This document shows, piece by piece, positions 26,418 to 34,514 of a DNA stretch of 64,000 bases. A program made the translations under genes and the position numbers. The DNA comes from Flavobacteriales bacterium (GTDB lineage Bacteria > Bacteroidota > Bacteroidia > Flavobacteriales_F > PHOS-HE28). Numbering within the stretch: the first letter of the stretch is position 1; each line of letters begins with the position of its first letter. The notes beneath the pieces were generated by a model. It ran no database searches and had not been told where the DNA came from. It saw only the letters and a list, made by a program, of their open reading frames with translations. Location of the stretch: assembly GCA_020635715.1 (NCBI GenBank), contig JACJZG010000003.1:186001-250000 (forward strand). The letters run 5' to 3'.

Positions 26418-27512
26418 ATGCGCATCAAAGACATCATCACGGCCCTCGAGGCCTGGGCACCTCGCTCCCTGCAGGAGGATTACGACAACTGCGGCCTGCA
26501 GGTCGGGGATCCTGACGCGGAGGTCAACGGCGCCCTTGTGTGTCTGGATTGCACGGAGGCCGTGGTGGAAGAAGCGGCACGTGCGGGCTGTGGCCTCATC
26601 ATCAGCCACCATCCGGTCATTTTCCGCGGGTTGAAGAGCCTCTCCGGCAAGGGGCCTGTGGAACGCACCATCCTGGCGGCCATCAAGCACGGGGTCGCAC
26701 TGTATGCCATCCACACCAATCTGGACAATGTGCGATCCGGGGTGAACGCGGAGATCGGGGCGCGGTTGGGGGTCAAGTCGCCGCGGATCCTGGCACCCAA
26801 GGCTGGTCAATTGAGGAAACTCGTCGTCTTCGTTCCCATCGACCACGCCGATGCCGTGCGTAATGCCGTGTTCGAAGCGGGAGGGGGGCATATCAGCAAC
26901 TACGATGAGTGCAGCTTCACCGTGGGTGGAATGGGCACTTTTCGTCCCGGGCCAGGAAGCAACCCATTCTTGGGTGTGCAGGGAACCCGGGAGTTGGTCT
27001 CCGAGTTTCGCTTGGAGTTCCTCTATTCCTTGCAGAAGGAGGGTGCGATCCTGGCAGCCATGCGCGCGGCCCATCCTTACGAGGAGGTGGCTTACGACCT
27101 GATCCCCTTGGCCAATACGCACCCGGGCATCGGGTCGGGCATGATCGGGGAGTTGGATGAACCGCTGGAGGAGAGCGAGTTCCTTGCCAGGCTGAAGGCT
27201 GCGTTCGGTCTAAAAGTGGTACGGCACACACGTCTCCTTGGGAAGCCCGTTCAGCGCGTCGCATGGTGCGGAGGCTCAGGGGCTTTCCTCATCGGGAAGG
27301 CGAAAGCGGCAGGGGCCGATGTCTACCTCACCGGCGACCTCAAGTACCATGAGTTCTTCGAGGCTGATTCCCGGCTTCTGCTCGCCGATATCGGGCATTA
27401 TGGCAGCGAACAATACACCATGAACCTGATCCAGCGCAGGTTAGGGGAACTTTTCCCTACTTTTGCCGTCCGTTTGACCGGAATGGTCACGGATCCCATA
27501 TACCATTCTTGA
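26418..27512 (+). CDS. Nif3-like dinuclear metal centre protein
   Basis: 364 residues from the ATG at 26418; a TTG nine codons earlier is possible but less likely. Metal ligands are visible in LIISHHPVIFRG and IHTNLDNV, with the C-terminal LTGDLKYHEFFEA and DIGHYGSEQ completing the dinuclear site. An inserted PII-like domain (about residues 135-240, FVPIDHADAVRNAVFEAGG to AAMRAAHPYEEVAYDL) is typical of the longer bacterial form. Often annotated as GTP cyclohydrolase I type 2-like, but the reaction is unproven. It is co-directional with the cdsZ-like gene 3 bp downstream. Confidence 0.92.
   Translation: MRIKDIITALEAWAPRSLQEDYDNCGLQVGDPDAEVNGALVCLDCTEAVVEEAARAGCGLIISHHPVIFRGLKSLSGKGPVERTILAAIKHGVALYAIHTNLDNVRSGVNAEIGARLGVKSPRILAPKAGQLRKLVVFVPIDHADAVRNAVFEAGGGHISNYDECSFTVGGMGTFRPGPGSNPFLGVQGTRELVSEFRLEFLYSLQKEGAILAAMRAAHPYEEVAYDLIPLANTHPGIGSGMIGELDEPLEESEFLARLKAAFGLKVVRHTRLLGKPVQRVAWCGGSGAFLIGKAKAAGADVYLTGDLKYHEFFEADSRLLLADIGHYGSEQYTMNLIQRRLGELFPTFAVRLTGMVTDPIYHS
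27458..27465 (+). promoter_or_regulatory. -7 element TACTTTTG before cdsZ-like gene
   Basis: An exact TAnnTTTG match inside the end of the nif3-like gene, 50 bp before the ATG at 27516. It would give the cdsZ-like gene its own promoter. Confidence 0.4.
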
Positions 27513-27515
27513 CCC

Positions 27516-28331
27516 ATGGCGAAGAGCGACGTGAAGGCTCCGGAGAAGGAAGTGAAGACCACCAAGGGCGCTGCCGCATCGAAAGCCGATGTCACCGTAG
27601 CCGAGAAACTCGTCGAACTGTACCGTCTGCAGGACATCGACTCTCAAGTGGATAAGATCCGCATCCAGCGCGGCGAACTGCCGCTCGAGGTGCAGGACCT
27701 GGAGGATGAGGTGGCCGGCCTCGAGACGCGCATGACCAAGCTCCAGGACGAACTGTCCGAGATGGAAGCCCAGGTCAGCGACAAGCAGAACCTGATCAAG
27801 GACGCCAAGGCGCAGATCAAGAAGTACGAAGGCCAGCAGGCCAAGGTGCGCAACAACCGCGAGTACGATTCGCTCACCAAGGAGGTGGAGTTCCAGAACC
27901 TGGAGATCCAGCTCGCCGAGAAGCGCATCAAGGAGGCGAAGGCCCAGATCGACGCCAAGAAAGTGGTGGTGGAGGAGAGCAAGGCGCGGCACGAGGAGCG
28001 CAAGAAGGACCTCGATGTGAAGCGCAAGGAACTGGATGATATCGTGGCCGAAACGGAGAAGGAGGAGAAGGAACTCGCCAAGAAGAGCGAGACGGCGGCC
28101 AAGCACATCGAGGAGCGCCTGCTGAGCGCCTACCGTCGCATCCGCAGCAACGCCCGCAACGGGCTGGCGGTGGTACCGGTGGAGCGAGGCAGCTGCGGAG
28201 GCTGCTTCAACAGCATCCCGCCCCAGCGCCAGCTTGATATCAGCAGCCACAAGAAGATCATCGTGTGCGAACACTGCGGCCGCATCCTGGTGGATGAGTA
28301 CGTGGTGGACCGCGTGAAAGGGGAGAAGTGA
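27516..28331 (+). CDS. Coiled-coil protein with C-terminal C4 zinc ribbon (CdsZ/DUF164-like)
   Basis: 271 residues. Residues about 30-200 form an almost unbroken antiparallel coiled coil (LQDIDSQVDKIRIQRGELP, then long Glu/Lys/Ala heptads). The C-terminus has a zinc ribbon with two CxxC pairs: GSCGGCFNSIPPQ and VCEHCGRIL. This architecture matches the DUF164/CdsZ family, which has been linked to RNA or ribosome-related functions in some bacteria; the role here is unproven. The gene ends 20 bp before a strong terminator. Confidence 0.88.
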   Translation: MAKSDVKAPEKEVKTTKGAAASKADVTVAEKLVELYRLQDIDSQVDKIRIQRGELPLEVQDLEDEVAGLETRMTKLQDELSEMEAQVSDKQNLIKDAKAQIKKYEGQQAKVRNNREYDSLTKEVEFQNLEIQLAEKRIKEAKAQIDAKKVVVEESKARHEERKKDLDVKRKELDDIVAETEKEEKELAKKSETAAKHIEERLLSAYRRIRSNARNGLAVVPVERGSCGGCFNSIPPQRQLDISSHKKIIVCEHCGRILVDEYVVDRVKGEK

Positions 28332-28350
28332 CCCCGACCGATCGCAATGG

Positions 28351-28378
28351 AAAGGCCCCGGGTGATCCGGGGCCTTTT
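28351..28378. terminator. Bidirectional rho-independent terminator
   Basis: AAAGGCCCCGG and CCGGGGCCTTT form an 11-bp perfect stem with a GTGAT loop. Ts follow on the plus strand and the reverse strand also ends in a run of Ts, so it can stop both the cdsZ-like gene and the convergent barrel gene. Confidence 0.9.
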
Positions 28379-28397
28379 TCGTTCTGGTGCCTTCGCG

Positions 28398-29903
28398 CTA
28401 CGGCCGCAGGGCGATGGTGAGCAGGCTGCGGACGGTATTGCGTTCCTCCCGCACCGCGTTGGCGATCGCCGGGGAATAGGGGAAGTAGTTCACGTAGGCC
28501 TGCACATAGTTCCCGCCGAGGTCAACGCTCAGGTGATCCGTGCGGTAGCCGATGCCCGCCGCGTAGATGCGTGTGGCTTGTGCATGTGCGATGTCGCCGG
28601 TCTTGTAGGCATCGGGCGAAAAGGCCCAACCCATGCGGAAATACCAGCCGTTGCTCCGCCACTCGGTACCGGCGCGGATGGTGTGCACCGGACGGAAGAT
28701 CTGGCGGATCAGGTCGTTCTCGGCGCTGAAGGTGTAGCTGTCATCCAGCCGCGTGCTCGGCCGGAAACGCATGGTGGAATAGTCGGCATACTCGTAATCC
28801 ACGCTGAAGAGACCATGCTCCCCGGCAACGTATGCCGCGCTGAGCACGGCGCGCAGAGGGCTGGAGAGCTTGTAGGTGAAGATCCCGTCAGGCGATGCCG
28901 ACGAATAGCTCGTGCGGCCATCCACGGCGGACGGTGTGCGGAAGTTCGTGTTCACGCTGGTATTGTAGCTGTCGTTCATGGTCATCCACATGGGGCTGTG
29001 CACCGCCACCCCCATGCGGAAACGATCGTGGAAACGATAGATCACGCCCGCCTTCACATCCACCCCGTTGCCCGTGGTCGTCAGTTCCTCGCGGAAGCTC
29101 ACATCCTTCAGGTCCACGTTCTCGTCACCCACCGTTTCCGTATGCAGTCGGGTATGCTTGTAGCGGTAGCCCACAAGCCCGAGCGAGAGCCCCACGTACA
29201 ACTTGTCCAGGTAGTTGCCACTGTAGAAGAAGGCGGTGTTGTTGGTAGCACCGCGCGAGTCGATCGTGATCACCTGGTCCACCAAGGCACCCGGCGGTAA
29301 GGCGGGTACATAGCTTGTTCCCAGGCTATCGGCGGGGTCCAGCGGGTCTATGCCGTAGGTGTCCCAGGCCAACCCGGCCGCGAACGGATAAGCGTCATAG
29401 AGGTCGCTCTTGCGAGTGCCTTCAGCTTGTGCCGCGAAGTCATCCAGGATGCTGGTCGCCACCTTGTTGCCCAGGGCCTGGCGTCCCCAATGGTGCGTGG
29501 CCTGCCGGTCATACACGACCCCGAAGGTCCCGCTCCGCCAGTCGCTCCCGCTTTTCTCAGCGGGGGAGTTCAGGATCAGCGCCAGGTTGCTGAAGTTGAA
29601 GCGCGACTTCACATCCCGCGCGGATGAGCCGGCGTACAGGCTGTTCACCGTATTCACTTCCAAGGAAGGGGTGAAGGAGATCTCCGTGGTCCGGTACAGG
29701 CCCATGCCCGCCGGGTTGATGGCGATGGAGGCGGGGTCGGCACCCAGGGCGCCGAACGCGTTGGCAAGCCCTGCACTGCGCGCGGTGCCACCGGGAGCCA
29801 GGCGACTGAACCGAATGGCATCGATCTCGTTCTGGGCCATGGCCGTTCCCGCAAGGCCGATGCACAAGGCTATCCCAAGGATCCGTGGTGCGGTCCGAAT
29901 CAT
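28398..29903 (-). CDS. Outer membrane transport protein (OmpP1/FadL/TodX-like)
   Basis: 501 residues from the ATG at 29903; a TTG at 29927 would add eight residues. A signal peptide (ILGIALCIGLAGTAMAQ) is followed by IRFSRLAPGGTARSAGLANAFGALG split by the typical ADPASIAINPAGMGLYR block of FadL-like proteins. The rest is a barrel with alternating aromatic strands such as LYVGLSLGLVGYRYKH and FRMGVAVHSPMW. By family it moves hydrophobic compounds across the outer membrane. It begins 21 bp after the Gly/Trp/Tyr-rich lipoprotein gene on the same strand and probably shares its transcript. Confidence 0.85.
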   Translation of the reverse strand: MIRTAPRILGIALCIGLAGTAMAQNEIDAIRFSRLAPGGTARSAGLANAFGALGADPASIAINPAGMGLYRTTEISFTPSLEVNTVNSLYAGSSARDVKSRFNFSNLALILNSPAEKSGSDWRSGTFGVVYDRQATHHWGRQALGNKVATSILDDFAAQAEGTRKSDLYDAYPFAAGLAWDTYGIDPLDPADSLGTSYVPALPPGALVDQVITIDSRGATNNTAFFYSGNYLDKLYVGLSLGLVGYRYKHTRLHTETVGDENVDLKDVSFREELTTTGNGVDVKAGVIYRFHDRFRMGVAVHSPMWMTMNDSYNTSVNTNFRTPSAVDGRTSYSSASPDGIFTYKLSSPLRAVLSAAYVAGEHGLFSVDYEYADYSTMRFRPSTRLDDSYTFSAENDLIRQIFRPVHTIRAGTEWRSNGWYFRMGWAFSPDAYKTGDIAHAQATRIYAAGIGYRTDHLSVDLGGNYVQAYVNYFPYSPAIANAVREERNTVRSLLTIALRP

Positions 29904-29923
29904 GCGTGCTTCAGGATGAGGGA

Positions 29924-30934
29924 TCAACGACGACCCGGGCTGGTGCGTCCGCCGCCGCCGCCGCCGGTGTCGCGTGATGGCGAGGGACTGGTGCGTCCGC
30001 CACCACCACCGAAGTCAGGGCTGCGGCTTGGGGAGCTGCGTTCTACGTTCCGCGACGGGGAGGGCACCACGCGACTGCGCTCTCGCGAGGGTGTCACCTG
30101 GCGATCGCGGTCGGGTGCGGTCACGGGTTGGCGGCGGTCCCGGTCGGTCGGCAGTTGCCTTACCGGGGCGTTGGTGATGCCGCTGCGGGAGGGTGCCGGA
30201 GCCAGGCCAACGGGGTTCCGCACCAGACCACGGTGGGTGCCACCAGAGGTCGAACCCACGCTGCTGCGCCCACCGACCGAGCTCCGATGGCCGATCACCG
30301 TGGAGTTCGCCACGCCATCGCCTATGAGGACGGGGGCATAACAGCCGTAACAGTTGCCCCAAGGGCTGTAGTAGCGGCCATAACCGTAACCGTAGCCCCA
30401 GTTGTTGTAGCCCCAGTAACCACCCCATGACCAGGGAGAATTCCAGGCCCAGGGGGAGTTCCAGTAGAAGGGATCGTAAGGCCATAGCGGTCGGTACCAG
30501 CCCGAGTAGATCCCGGAGCCGTAGCCAATACCCATGTTCCAACCATTGCCCCAGCCCGATCCATAACCGAAGCCCAGGCTCATTCCCCCGCCCCAGCCGG
30601 GACTATTCCAACCTGTCTGCCAGCCCATGGGCGCTGCATTGAAGCCGAAACGCCCGTAGTTGTAATACTGCGGGTCATTGTAAGCGATGTCGTAATAATC
30701 CCGATCGGTGCCGATCGCATTGGACGTGCCGGGATCATAATAATCGTCCTGGGCCGGTGCCTTACTGGCGGGTTCCTCCACCGGCACGGTCCGGCTGATG
30801 GAAGCGGTGACGGGGGCCTGTGAGGGCAGGTAGTACACATCATCCGCCACACTGGTGCCTTGCTGCATGGAAGCGCAGGAGGTCAACAGCCCGACAGGAA
30901 TGGTAAGGAGCAGGATGTTGAGGACGTTCTTCAT
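29924..30934 (-). CDS. Low-complexity Gly/Trp/Tyr-rich lipoprotein
   Basis: 336 residues with a lipoprotein signal ending in LLTSC. Three regions are visible: an Asp/Tyr-rich part (about residues 60-95, DDYYDPGTSNAIGTDRDYYD), a Gly/Trp/Tyr-rich core with repeated GYGSGWGNGWN-like and SPWSWGGYWGYNNWGYG-like motifs (about 100-200), and an Arg/Ser/Pro tail ending in glycine runs. Similar low-complexity lipoproteins occur in Bacteroidota envelopes without a known function. A divergent intergenic region of about 100 bp separates it from proS. Confidence 0.78.
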   Translation of the reverse strand: MKNVLNILLLTIPVGLLTSCASMQQGTSVADDVYYLPSQAPVTASISRTVPVEEPASKAPAQDDYYDPGTSNAIGTDRDYYDIAYNDPQYYNYGRFGFNAAPMGWQTGWNSPGWGGGMSLGFGYGSGWGNGWNMGIGYGSGIYSGWYRPLWPYDPFYWNSPWAWNSPWSWGGYWGYNNWGYGYGYGRYYSPWGNCYGCYAPVLIGDGVANSTVIGHRSSVGGRSSVGSTSGGTHRGLVRNPVGLAPAPSRSGITNAPVRQLPTDRDRRQPVTAPDRDRQVTPSRERSRVVPSPSRNVERSSPSRSPDFGGGGGRTSPSPSRDTGGGGGGRTSPGRR

Positions 30935-31032
30935 GGCGTTCGGCGTGTTGTGCCCATCGCAGGGCGTGCCGCGATGGGTGATGTACTTTAGCTGCCACTT
31001 CTACCACACAAAAATAATACCACGGACAGGGC

Positions 31033-32502
31033 ATGGCGGACATCTTGACGAAGCGGGCGGACGACTATGCCCAGTGGTACAACGATCTGGTCCTGAAGGC
31101 TGATCTTGCGGAGCACAGCGATGTGCGTGGCTGCATGGTCATCAAGCCCCACGGTTATGGGGTGTGGGAGAAGATGAGGGACGCGTTGGACCGCATGTTC
31201 AAGGACACCGGCCATGTGAACGCCTACTTCCCCCTGTTCATCCCCAAGAGCTACCTGGCCAAGGAAGCCAGCCATGTCGAGGGTTTCGCCAAGGAATGTG
31301 CGGTCGTTACGCACTACCGCTTGAAGAGCGATCCGGAGCACGGAGTGGTGGTGGACCCCGCGGCCAAGCTGGAGGAAGAACTGATCATCCGGCCCACGAG
31401 CGAGACCATCATCTGGAACACCTACCGGGGTTGGGTGAAGAGCTACCGCGACCTGCCCCTGCTGGTCAACCAATGGGCCAATGTGGTGCGCTGGGAGATG
31501 CGCACACGGCTGTTCCTGCGCACGGCCGAGTTCCTCTGGCAGGAGGGCCACACGGCCCACGCCACCGAGCAGGAGGCGGTGGAGGAGACCGAGCGCATGC
31601 TGGATGTCTACGCCCGCTTCGCCGAGGAGTGGCTCGCCATCCCTGTGATCCGCGGGGTGAAGACGGCCAGTGAACGGTTCGCCGGCGCTGTAGAGACCTA
31701 CTGCATCGAGGCGATGATGCAGGACGGCAAGGCGCTTCAAGCGGGCACGAGCCATTTCCTGGGCCAGAACTTCGCCAAGGCCTTCGATGTGCTCTTCACC
31801 AACAAGGAGAACAAGCAGGAGCACGTATGGGCCACCAGCTGGGGCGTCAGCACCCGCCTGATCGGCGCCCTTATCATGACCCACAGCGATGACCAAGGGC
31901 TGGTCCTTCCACCGAAGCTTGCTCCCGTGCAGGTCGCCGTGGTGCCCATCGCGAAGAACACCGAGCAGATGGAGTCCATCCGCACCTACATCGCACCCAC
32001 CCTGGCCGCCTTGCGGGCACGCGGCATCACGGTGAAGTTCGACGATGACGACACGAAGAAGCCCGGCTGGAAGTTCGCGGAGTATGAGTTCAAGGGCTAT
32101 CCGGTGCGCATCGCCATCGGTCCGCGGGACATGGAGAACGGCACGGTGGAGGTGGCCCGCCGCGATACCCTGGAGAAGCAGGTGATGGCGGTGACCGATA
32201 TCGATGCCAAGATCGAGCACCTCCTGTCCGCGATCCAGGAGAATCTGTTCCAGAAGGCCCTCGCCCTGCGCGAGCGGTATACCCGTGCGGTGGACACCTA
32301 TGATGAATTCAAGGTGGCGATCGAGGAAGGTGGATTCATCCTGGCCCACTGGGACGGAACGCCCGAGACCGAGGAGCGGGTGAAGAACGAGACCAAGGCC
32401 ACGATCCGCTGCATACCGTTGGAGGGTGACCGGAGCCCCGGACGTTGCATGGTGACCGGTGCCCCCAGTGACCGTCGTGTGATCTTCGCCCGTGCATATT
32501 GA
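31033..32502 (+). CDS. proS: Prolyl-tRNA synthetase (archaeal/eukaryote-like type)
   Basis: 489 residues, the length of the short ProS type lacking the editing insert. Class II motifs are visible: motif 2 in RWEMRTRLFLRTAEFLWQEG with HTAH, and the motif 3 region in SWGVSTRLIGALIMTHSDD. The anticodon-binding domain (VQVAVVPIAKN) and the C-terminal zinc-binding-like domain (IRCIPLEGDRSPGRCMVTG) follow. It charges tRNA-Pro with proline. The next gene starts on the last base of its stop codon. Confidence 0.97.
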   Translation: MADILTKRADDYAQWYNDLVLKADLAEHSDVRGCMVIKPHGYGVWEKMRDALDRMFKDTGHVNAYFPLFIPKSYLAKEASHVEGFAKECAVVTHYRLKSDPEHGVVVDPAAKLEEELIIRPTSETIIWNTYRGWVKSYRDLPLLVNQWANVVRWEMRTRLFLRTAEFLWQEGHTAHATEQEAVEETERMLDVYARFAEEWLAIPVIRGVKTASERFAGAVETYCIEAMMQDGKALQAGTSHFLGQNFAKAFDVLFTNKENKQEHVWATSWGVSTRLIGALIMTHSDDQGLVLPPKLAPVQVAVVPIAKNTEQMESIRTYIAPTLAALRARGITVKFDDDDTKKPGWKFAEYEFKGYPVRIAIGPRDMENGTVEVARRDTLEKQVMAVTDIDAKIEHLLSAIQENLFQKALALRERYTRAVDTYDEFKVAIEEGGFILAHWDGTPETEERVKNETKATIRCIPLEGDRSPGRCMVTGAPSDRRVIFARAY

Positions 32503-33209
32503 TGACAAAGACCGAGCAACAGGAACCCAGGCCGCGTGAGCTGATCATCGGTACCCTGCTGACCAAGTCGGCCATGAAGCAGGACGTGTACCGGGCCACG
32601 CATGAGCTGCTTGGCTGGATCAAGGAGGCCCTGGGCGATATCGCGGCGGACCTGAGCAAGGAGGTCAGTACGAAGGATCCACGCCTGGTGTTCGGCTTCA
32701 CGGACAAGGGGGAATGTGCCTGCGAACTTCAGGTGGCCGGCGACACCCTGCTGTTCCACATGCACACCAATGTCTTCAGGCTGGACCAGAGCCACAGCCT
32801 CTGGCGTTCCAGCTACCTGGTCGATGATGAACTGCGCGGGTACTTCGGGGTCGTCAACATCTACAACTTCCTCACGGACTCCTTCAAGTACAACCGTGAG
32901 CGGGACCTGGGCTATCTGGTGGCGCGCATCCTGCTGAACAAGGAGCATCACTTCATGGTGCAGGGCAAGCGCCAGATGGGCTTCCTGTACAATGACCTGG
33001 CCGACAACGTCATGGATCGGGAACGGTTGAAGGAAGTGCTCTACTCCCTGATCAACTACATCCTGGAGTTCGACCTGCTCGCGCCCCCCTACGACCAGGT
33101 CAATCAGGTCACGGTGAGCGAGATGAACGAGCTGAACGCCAACATGAAGTTGACCACCGGCAAGCGTCTGGGGTTCCGGTTCCAGGCGGACGGGGACGAA
33201 CCTCATTGA
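32502..33209 (+). CDS. Conserved hypothetical protein
   Basis: 235 residues from the ATG at 32502, which overlaps the proS stop by one base (TGATG), so coupling is likely. No signal peptide or membrane segment is seen. Features are LLTKSAMKQDVYRATHELLG, DPRLVFGFTDKGECACELQ, HMHTNVFRLDQSHSLWRSSY and RQMGFLYNDLADNVMDRE. I believe related proteins are common in Bacteroidota but know of no assigned function. Codon use matches the core genes around it. Confidence 0.8.
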   Translation: MTKTEQQEPRPRELIIGTLLTKSAMKQDVYRATHELLGWIKEALGDIAADLSKEVSTKDPRLVFGFTDKGECACELQVAGDTLLFHMHTNVFRLDQSHSLWRSSYLVDDELRGYFGVVNIYNFLTDSFKYNRERDLGYLVARILLNKEHHFMVQGKRQMGFLYNDLADNVMDRERLKEVLYSLINYILEFDLLAPPYDQVNQVTVSEMNELNANMKLTTGKRLGFRFQADGDEPH

Positions 33210-33238
33210 TCGGGTATTCAGAATTCGATCGATCTGTA

Positions 33239-33246
33239 TACATTTG
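33239..33246 (+). promoter_or_regulatory. -7 element TACATTTG before tRNA-Glu
   Basis: An exact TAnnTTTG match, 28 bp before the first base of tRNA-Glu. It is a good candidate for the tRNA promoter; the -33 part is not clear. Confidence 0.5.
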
Positions 33247-33274
33247 CCGTCCCTTTCGGGGGAATTGACATCGT

Positions 33275-33346
33275 GGCCCGTTCGTCTAGGGGTTAGGACG
33301 CGTCCCTTTCACGGATGAAACAGGGGTTCGATTCCCCTACGGGCTA
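33275..33346 (+). tRNA. tRNA-Glu (anticodon TTC)
   Basis: A full cloverleaf can be drawn: acceptor GGCCCGT with ACGGGCT (first pair G-T), anticodon stem CGTCC/GGATG with loop CTTTCAC (anticodon TTC), T-stem AGGGG/CCCCT with loop TTCGATT, and discriminator A at 33346. CCA is not encoded. The 3' part (33335-33349) is the core of the left attachment site of the element that follows. Confidence 0.97.
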
Positions 33347-33349
33347 CTA
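33335..33349 (+). other. attL core (15-bp direct repeat in tRNA-Glu 3' end)
   Basis: CCCTACGGGCTACTA covers the 3' strand of the T-stem and acceptor stem, the discriminator and three bases beyond. The identical 15-mer recurs at 56507-56521. The identity stops right after the core (C here, G at the right end), as expected of an att crossover site. Confidence 0.85.
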
Positions 33350-33380
33350 CAGGGGTGGGCATTTTGCCCGCCCCTGTTGC
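33350..33380 (+). terminator. Terminator after tRNA-Glu (element-borne copy)
   Basis: CAGGGGTGGGC (33350-33360) and GCCCGCCCCTG (33366-33376) pair over 11 bp with one G-T wobble, loop ATTTT, followed by TTGCATTT. It lies just inside the element, so the element supplies the current terminator of tRNA-Glu. Confidence 0.85.
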
Positions 33381-33683
33381 ATTTCAGGAGGTTCATGTTC
33401 GCCGTTGGGCAGAATTTTGGTCGGAGAACCATAGATTTCGCCCTCCCAAGACCTCAGATGGTGGTTGTCGTGGGTTGAAAGAGGGTACGGCTGATAAAGG
33501 TCGATGCGTGGCATGGTCGCAAGCCGCTCTGTAACAAGCTGCTATCGTCGTTTTCTACCCCTTTCCATCTGATGGACAGGCAGAAAGGTCCGGAAGTCAC
33601 GGATAGGGATGATTGCCAGGCGACCGCAAAAGGGGACGCTGGACACCTGCGGAACAGAGAGCTGAACGAGATCTCGCTTTGTC
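33381..33683. other. Noncoding left end of the element
   Basis: About 300 bp between the tRNA terminator and the first gene. I see no open frame with coding character, no tRNA and no clear promoter. Being next to attL, it may hold integrase-binding arms, but I find no copy of the 20-bp repeat seen at the right end. Confidence 0.4.
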
Positions 33684-34271
33684 TCAGGCCACCCCTAGGG
33701 TCCTTCTGAACTGATCCTGTAGCTTGTTTAGTGCTGGCAAGGCTGCCTTCATGATGATCTCTCGTGACCGCTCCAGCTTTGGGTGGTAGTACTCCTCAGC
33801 AACGGGAATACCGGCTCCTATCTGCATCGACATGAAAACTTGGTCGTATTCGTGGACGACCTTCAGCACGAGATCACATGTCTCTTGGTCGAGATAGATG
33901 GCTTCTCGTTCAACCAGGTTGTGAATATCCACCCCCAGATCATACGCCGTGGTGAATCGTTCGCCACCTTGGCCGTCGTCCAAGATCGCTTTGTTCACGC
34001 AAAGAAGCGCAGCTTGTTTGAAGTCAAGGAGACGATGGTAGATCAAACGAATGGCTTCAGCGCGGCTGACATGTAGTGAGGAGAACGTGACCTGAGCTCT
34101 GTGTTCCAAGAGCTTATTCTGGTGGTCGATCTCCTTCTCTTTCACGTTGAAGGCACGATCGATCCAGCGTTGAATGATGTGCTTGGCCAAGAAGACAACG
34201 GCGCCAAGAACTATAAGGCCTCCCGTCGTTAGCAATCCTAGGAGCTTGAACAAATCAGCCATGGAAGCCAT
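33684..34271 (-). CDS. Single-pass membrane protein of unknown function
   Basis: 195 residues. A hydrophobic segment at about residues 9-29 (LLGLLTTGGLIVLGAVVFLA) is followed by a basic/aromatic stretch and a soluble helical domain (HQNKLLEHRAQVTFSSLHVS, then AEAIRLIYHRLLDFKQAALL). The N-terminus is probably a membrane anchor with the rest in the cytoplasm. I do not recognise the family. It has AT-rich codon use unlike the core genes to its left. It is on the same strand as the larger membrane protein at 34515, 240 bp downstream of it. Confidence 0.65.
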   Translation of the reverse strand: MASMADLFKLLGLLTTGGLIVLGAVVFLAKHIIQRWIDRAFNVKEKEIDHQNKLLEHRAQVTFSSLHVSRAEAIRLIYHRLLDFKQAALLCVNKAILDDGQGGERFTTAYDLGVDIHNLVEREAIYLDQETCDLVLKVVHEYDQVFMSMQIGAGIPVAEEYYHPKLERSREIIMKAALPALNKLQDQFRRTLGVA

Positions 34272-34514
34272 TTATAGAATGCTTGTTCATTCCGAAGATA
34301 CGCGCCTCGCTGTGTTGGGATGGGTTGAGATCAGTCCGCGAAAAAAAGGAGGGAAAAATCTGCGCTACCCCAGCCGGTGCAGCATAGCGACTTTGTTTTA
34401 GGGCTTACTTCTGATACGCCAGAATAGGGGGCTGTTCAAGGGAGCTATTCAAGGCCTCGTTTAGGAGCTATATCGTTTCGCGTAGACCGTGTTGACTCAC
34501 ATTCCTTCCGAAGC

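Noticed and set aside
30988..32508. A 506-codon open frame on the minus strand
   Set aside because: It is antisense to proS, which is unmistakable; the antisense translation is His/Leu-rich without any motif.
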